From positions 124,001-188,000 of the forward strand of contig NZ_SLUP01000005.1 in NCBI RefSeq assembly GCF_004341235.1: a stretch of 64,000 bases of DNA, written 5' to 3'. Each line of letters opens with the position of its first letter. The stretch's first letter is position 1. Positions 61,670 to 64,000 of the stretch are shown here, in pieces. The notes under the pieces are model-generated. The model was given only the letters and a program-made list of their open reading frames with translations, was not told where the DNA came from and did no database searches. The position numbers and the translations under genes were made by a program. This DNA comes from Mariniflexile fucanivorans. GTDB taxonomy: Bacteria > Bacteroidota > Bacteroidia > Flavobacteriales > Flavobacteriaceae.

Positions 61670-63907
61670 TTATTTTTCTTTTTCAAGTTCTTTCAAAGTC
61701 CAGTAATCCTCTCTGTCTTTAGATTGTTCTCTGGCTTTCTTAACAACATTTTTATGAACACCATCTATATCATTCATAGCTCTAACATAGGTAAGCACAT
61801 CTGCAATCCATTGATCGTCATTCGCTTTTAATGGCATCATAATTCCATAATCTGTACCATCAATAGGACCAATAAGTCCGTTCAATAAAATTTTACTAAG
61901 TTTCCCTTTTTCATCACCTGTAACTCTAGGACTTCCAATTAACGTAGGCGCTATAAGTGTTCCATCTTCAGTTGGCACACCTTTTAAATCGATGCCGTGA
62001 CATGTAATACAAAGCTGATTATACGAATCGTAGCCTCTAAAAATACTTTGTTTATCTCCTAATCCTTTAGCGGCTAAACGTGTTTTTAATTGTGCTAATC
62101 TTGAATCGTCTTTCTTTAAACTTTCTTTTACAGAGTGTGATACAATTTCATTACTTTCATATTTCGCACCAATTTTATTAAGAATATCAGTCGCTTTTTT
62201 GTCTTTGCTATAACGTAAACTTAGCGCTAATTGATTTGCAACTTCTAAAGATCCATCTGAAGCCAATTTTTCTAAACTAGAAAACAAATCAGTATCTCCA
62301 GCTTTTAAAAATTTCTCACTTAATCGAATGGCTGTAACACGCACTCTTTCGTCTTCATCTAAAAACTTTTCTTTAATTAATGCTTTATCTACCACGCCCA
62401 ATCCTTCCAAAGTCCATAACGCATGTACACGTTGAATTCCTAAATCCATATCGGTTCCAAATAATTTAATCCACCACGAATTATTATCTGAAGCTATTTC
62501 CTTTAATTCTGAAATTACCGATTTATCATCTTTTAGAATGATTAATTTTTGTGCTGTATTTCGGTACCAACCGTTTTTATGTCCTAAATATTCAATTAAA
62601 TCTGAAGCTTTTTTACCTAAAAGATTGGGTTTTTTACTGTCTGGTTTAATATCTTCATGTACAATTCTGTAAATTCTTCCTTTACCTATGTTTTTATCTA
62701 ATTCTTTACGAATAATAACAGGGCGCAATGAACTTCCTTTTTTAGTCCAATTACTTTCTTGAATAATACCTCGATACATATCTACAATATACAACGCACC
62801 ATCGGGGCCTGTTTTTGCTTGTATGGGTCTGAAATTCAAATCGGTTGATGCCATAAATTCAGCTTGATCATACGCATTGTATAATACTTTTTTGCCGTCT
62901 TCAATTTTTACTTTAGCACGACGAATAAGTCTACCAACAGGTTCTGGAATAAATAAATCACCATAAGTTGAAGGAGGTAATCTATGACCTTGAAATATTT
63001 CTTGTCCTGCCACGCCAGTAAAATGGTTTAGGGTGTTATCGGGACGCAATCTATCCGGACCTCCTTGCACATCGGGTGTACCAACCACTGGCCAAGGCTC
63101 CATAAAACCTTCTGACAACCTGCCTTCAGGGTTATAATTTCCATATGCCGCTGGCTGTTGAAAACCATAAGCTGGATTTTCACTTCCTGCCGAAGAATAA
63201 TACATAACTCCCATATCATCTTGGGTTAAACCCCATTGCCCACTAGGCATGTTTTCAAGAGAATCTACAATAACTTTATTCTTTTGAAATTTAAAACGTA
63301 TTGGGTTGTAAGTTGTATAAACCCAGTTATCTAAATTCCAAAGCAAACCACTTTGTTGATGTTCTAAATTTCCACCGCGACGATTTGGGTTGTAATAAAC
63401 ACGTTCTTTTTTATCGGCTACACCATCGCCATCGGTATCTTTATAACTCCATAAATCATACGAAAAAGTTTCATTTACAATAAGTTCATTTTCAAGAGGC
63501 AGTATCATTCGTGGAAGCAAAAGACTATCAATAAAAACGGTACTTTTATCCATTCTGCCATCGCCATCTGTATCTTCAAGCAATTTTATTTTACTAATAG
63601 ACCTATTGGTGCCCGAACCATCAACATCTTGCATATAGGTATTCATTTCTGCAACATACATGCGTCCGTCACCATCCCAAGCAATGGTTACAGGTTCGTC
63701 TACCATGGGTTCGCTTGCCACTAACTCTACTTTATAACCTTCTGGCAAATAAAATGTTTTCATACTTTCTTCTGGTGAAAGAAAATTTGAAGGAGCTTCC
63801 ATTACTATTTCTGGTTTTTCGTATATCTTGTCTACGTATTCTTTCTTTTTACAGTTGAAGAAAAATAAAACCACGAGTAAAATCGGTAAAATGTCTTTAA
63901 TCATCAT
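61670..63907 (-). CDS. PVC-type haem-binding CxxCH lipoprotein with propeller dehydrogenase domain
   Basis: 745 residues. Lipoprotein signal (LLVVLFFFNC, C19). Residues about 45-410 form a beta-propeller of the membrane-bound dehydrogenase/sugar dehydrogenase type (PEGYKVELVASEPMVDEPVTIAWDGDGRMYVAEMNTYMQDVDGSGTN, DTDGDGRMD calcium loop, GPDGALYIVDMYRGIIQESNW). A HEAT-like helical part follows (about 450-610), then a monohaem cytochrome c domain with C633-I-T-C636-H637 and a probable Met ligand in IMMPLK. It likely oxidises a sugar at the cell surface or in the periplasm and passes electrons to the respiratory chain. Confidence 0.87.
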   Translation of the reverse strand: MMIKDILPILLVVLFFFNCKKKEYVDKIYEKPEIVMEAPSNFLSPEESMKTFYLPEGYKVELVASEPMVDEPVTIAWDGDGRMYVAEMNTYMQDVDGSGTNRSISKIKLLEDTDGDGRMDKSTVFIDSLLLPRMILPLENELIVNETFSYDLWSYKDTDGDGVADKKERVYYNPNRRGGNLEHQQSGLLWNLDNWVYTTYNPIRFKFQKNKVIVDSLENMPSGQWGLTQDDMGVMYYSSAGSENPAYGFQQPAAYGNYNPEGRLSEGFMEPWPVVGTPDVQGGPDRLRPDNTLNHFTGVAGQEIFQGHRLPPSTYGDLFIPEPVGRLIRRAKVKIEDGKKVLYNAYDQAEFMASTDLNFRPIQAKTGPDGALYIVDMYRGIIQESNWTKKGSSLRPVIIRKELDKNIGKGRIYRIVHEDIKPDSKKPNLLGKKASDLIEYLGHKNGWYRNTAQKLIILKDDKSVISELKEIASDNNSWWIKLFGTDMDLGIQRVHALWTLEGLGVVDKALIKEKFLDEDERVRVTAIRLSEKFLKAGDTDLFSSLEKLASDGSLEVANQLALSLRYSKDKKATDILNKIGAKYESNEIVSHSVKESLKKDDSRLAQLKTRLAAKGLGDKQSIFRGYDSYNQLCITCHGIDLKGVPTEDGTLIAPTLIGSPRVTGDEKGKLSKILLNGLIGPIDGTDYGIMMPLKANDDQWIADVLTYVRAMNDIDGVHKNVVKKAREQSKDREDYWTLKELEKEK

Positions 63908-63978
63908 TTAGTTTATTCATTAAAATAAGTCGTTTTTTACGTTAATTATTTAGTTTACTAACAAATTGGCTGTAAATC

Positions 63979-63986
63979 CAAATATA
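63979..63986 (-). promoter_or_regulatory. -7 promoter element of the cytochrome lipoprotein gene
   Basis: TATATTTG on the minus strand fits TAnnTTTG, 72 bases before the start codon. The -33 element would lie outside the window. Confidence 0.5.
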
Positions 63987-64000
63987 CATATCCATACTAA

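Noticed and set aside
1-64000. tRNA, rRNA or integrated phage
   Set aside because: No cloverleaf with the GTTCGANTC arm, no rRNA-like stretch, and no integrase, terminase or capsid gene was seen.

Overview
The window looks like chromosomal DNA from a marine or aquatic member of the Flavobacteriaceae (Bacteroidota). This rests on the low G+C content, two proteins with type IX secretion C-terminal sorting domains, a CarboxypepD_reg-like TonB-dependent receptor, promoters of the TTG-N19-TAnnTTTG type, a split cobalamin-dependent methionine synthase, and an N-acyl-ornithine (not ornithine) carbamoyltransferase. The species cannot be fixed from sequence alone. No rRNA, tRNA, CRISPR array, prophage or transposase gene was found.

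Layout. 1-5.3 kb: the 5' part of dnaG (runs off the left edge), a secreted CotH-like kinase, and an ECF sigma / anti-sigma / outer-membrane-protein operon. 5.5-8.9 kb: a three-gene peptide-modification operon (circularly permuted ATP-grasp, alpha-E, transglutaminase). 9-12.3 kb: polyprenyl synthase, a secreted adhesin-like protein, rlmN. 12.5-33.4 kb: one long minus-strand block for sulfur assimilation and methionine synthesis: split metH with a small ABM-domain gene between its halves, cysM-cysE, a ferredoxin-NADP reductase, siroheme genes, a sulfite reductase fused to a HEPN-like domain, cysN, cysD, cysH, a DUF2061 membrane protein, an Rrf2 regulator, metZ, a MetX-aspartokinase-homoserine dehydrogenase fusion, and metY. 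Two SAM-I riboswitches precede metH and metY. 33.5-38.5 kb: a conserved helical protein, leuA-leuB and an SBF-like transporter. 38.7-52.2 kb: a SET protein, an esterase and a mixed arginine/proline operon (argH, M20 deacylase, argB, argF', proB, proA, argD, proC, argC, argG, two GNAT proteins). 52.8-63.9 kb: a sugar-oxidation module (ThuA, isomerase/epimerase, Gfo/Idh/MocA oxidoreductase, MFS transporter, AraC regulator, TonB receptor, PVC-type cytochrome c lipoprotein).

How the parts work together. The sulfur block takes sulfate to sulfide (CysDN, CysH, sulfite reductase with siroheme made by CobA/CysG-like enzymes and electrons probably from the reductase/ferredoxin pair). Sulfide then goes to cysteine (CysE/CysM) or homocysteine (MetX domain plus MetY/MetZ), and MetH makes methionine, with SAM feedback at two RNA switches. 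An APS kinase, metF and leuCD are not here and must be elsewhere if the pathways run.

The gaps of the sulfur and arginine blocks are full of short palindromic repeats of several families. Copies of one family have become part of the reading frame at the N-termini of two adjacent siroheme genes, and another repeat forms the C-terminus of the MetH homocysteine-binding subunit. The best leads are: a candidate anti-aptamer helix in the metH riboswitch leader, the sulfite reductase-HEPN fusion, the MetX-AK-HSD fusion, the repeat-derived coding ends, and an unexplained GC-rich hairpin pair in the 52.3-52.5 kb gap. All functional calls come from motif and family recognition by eye; no search was run.
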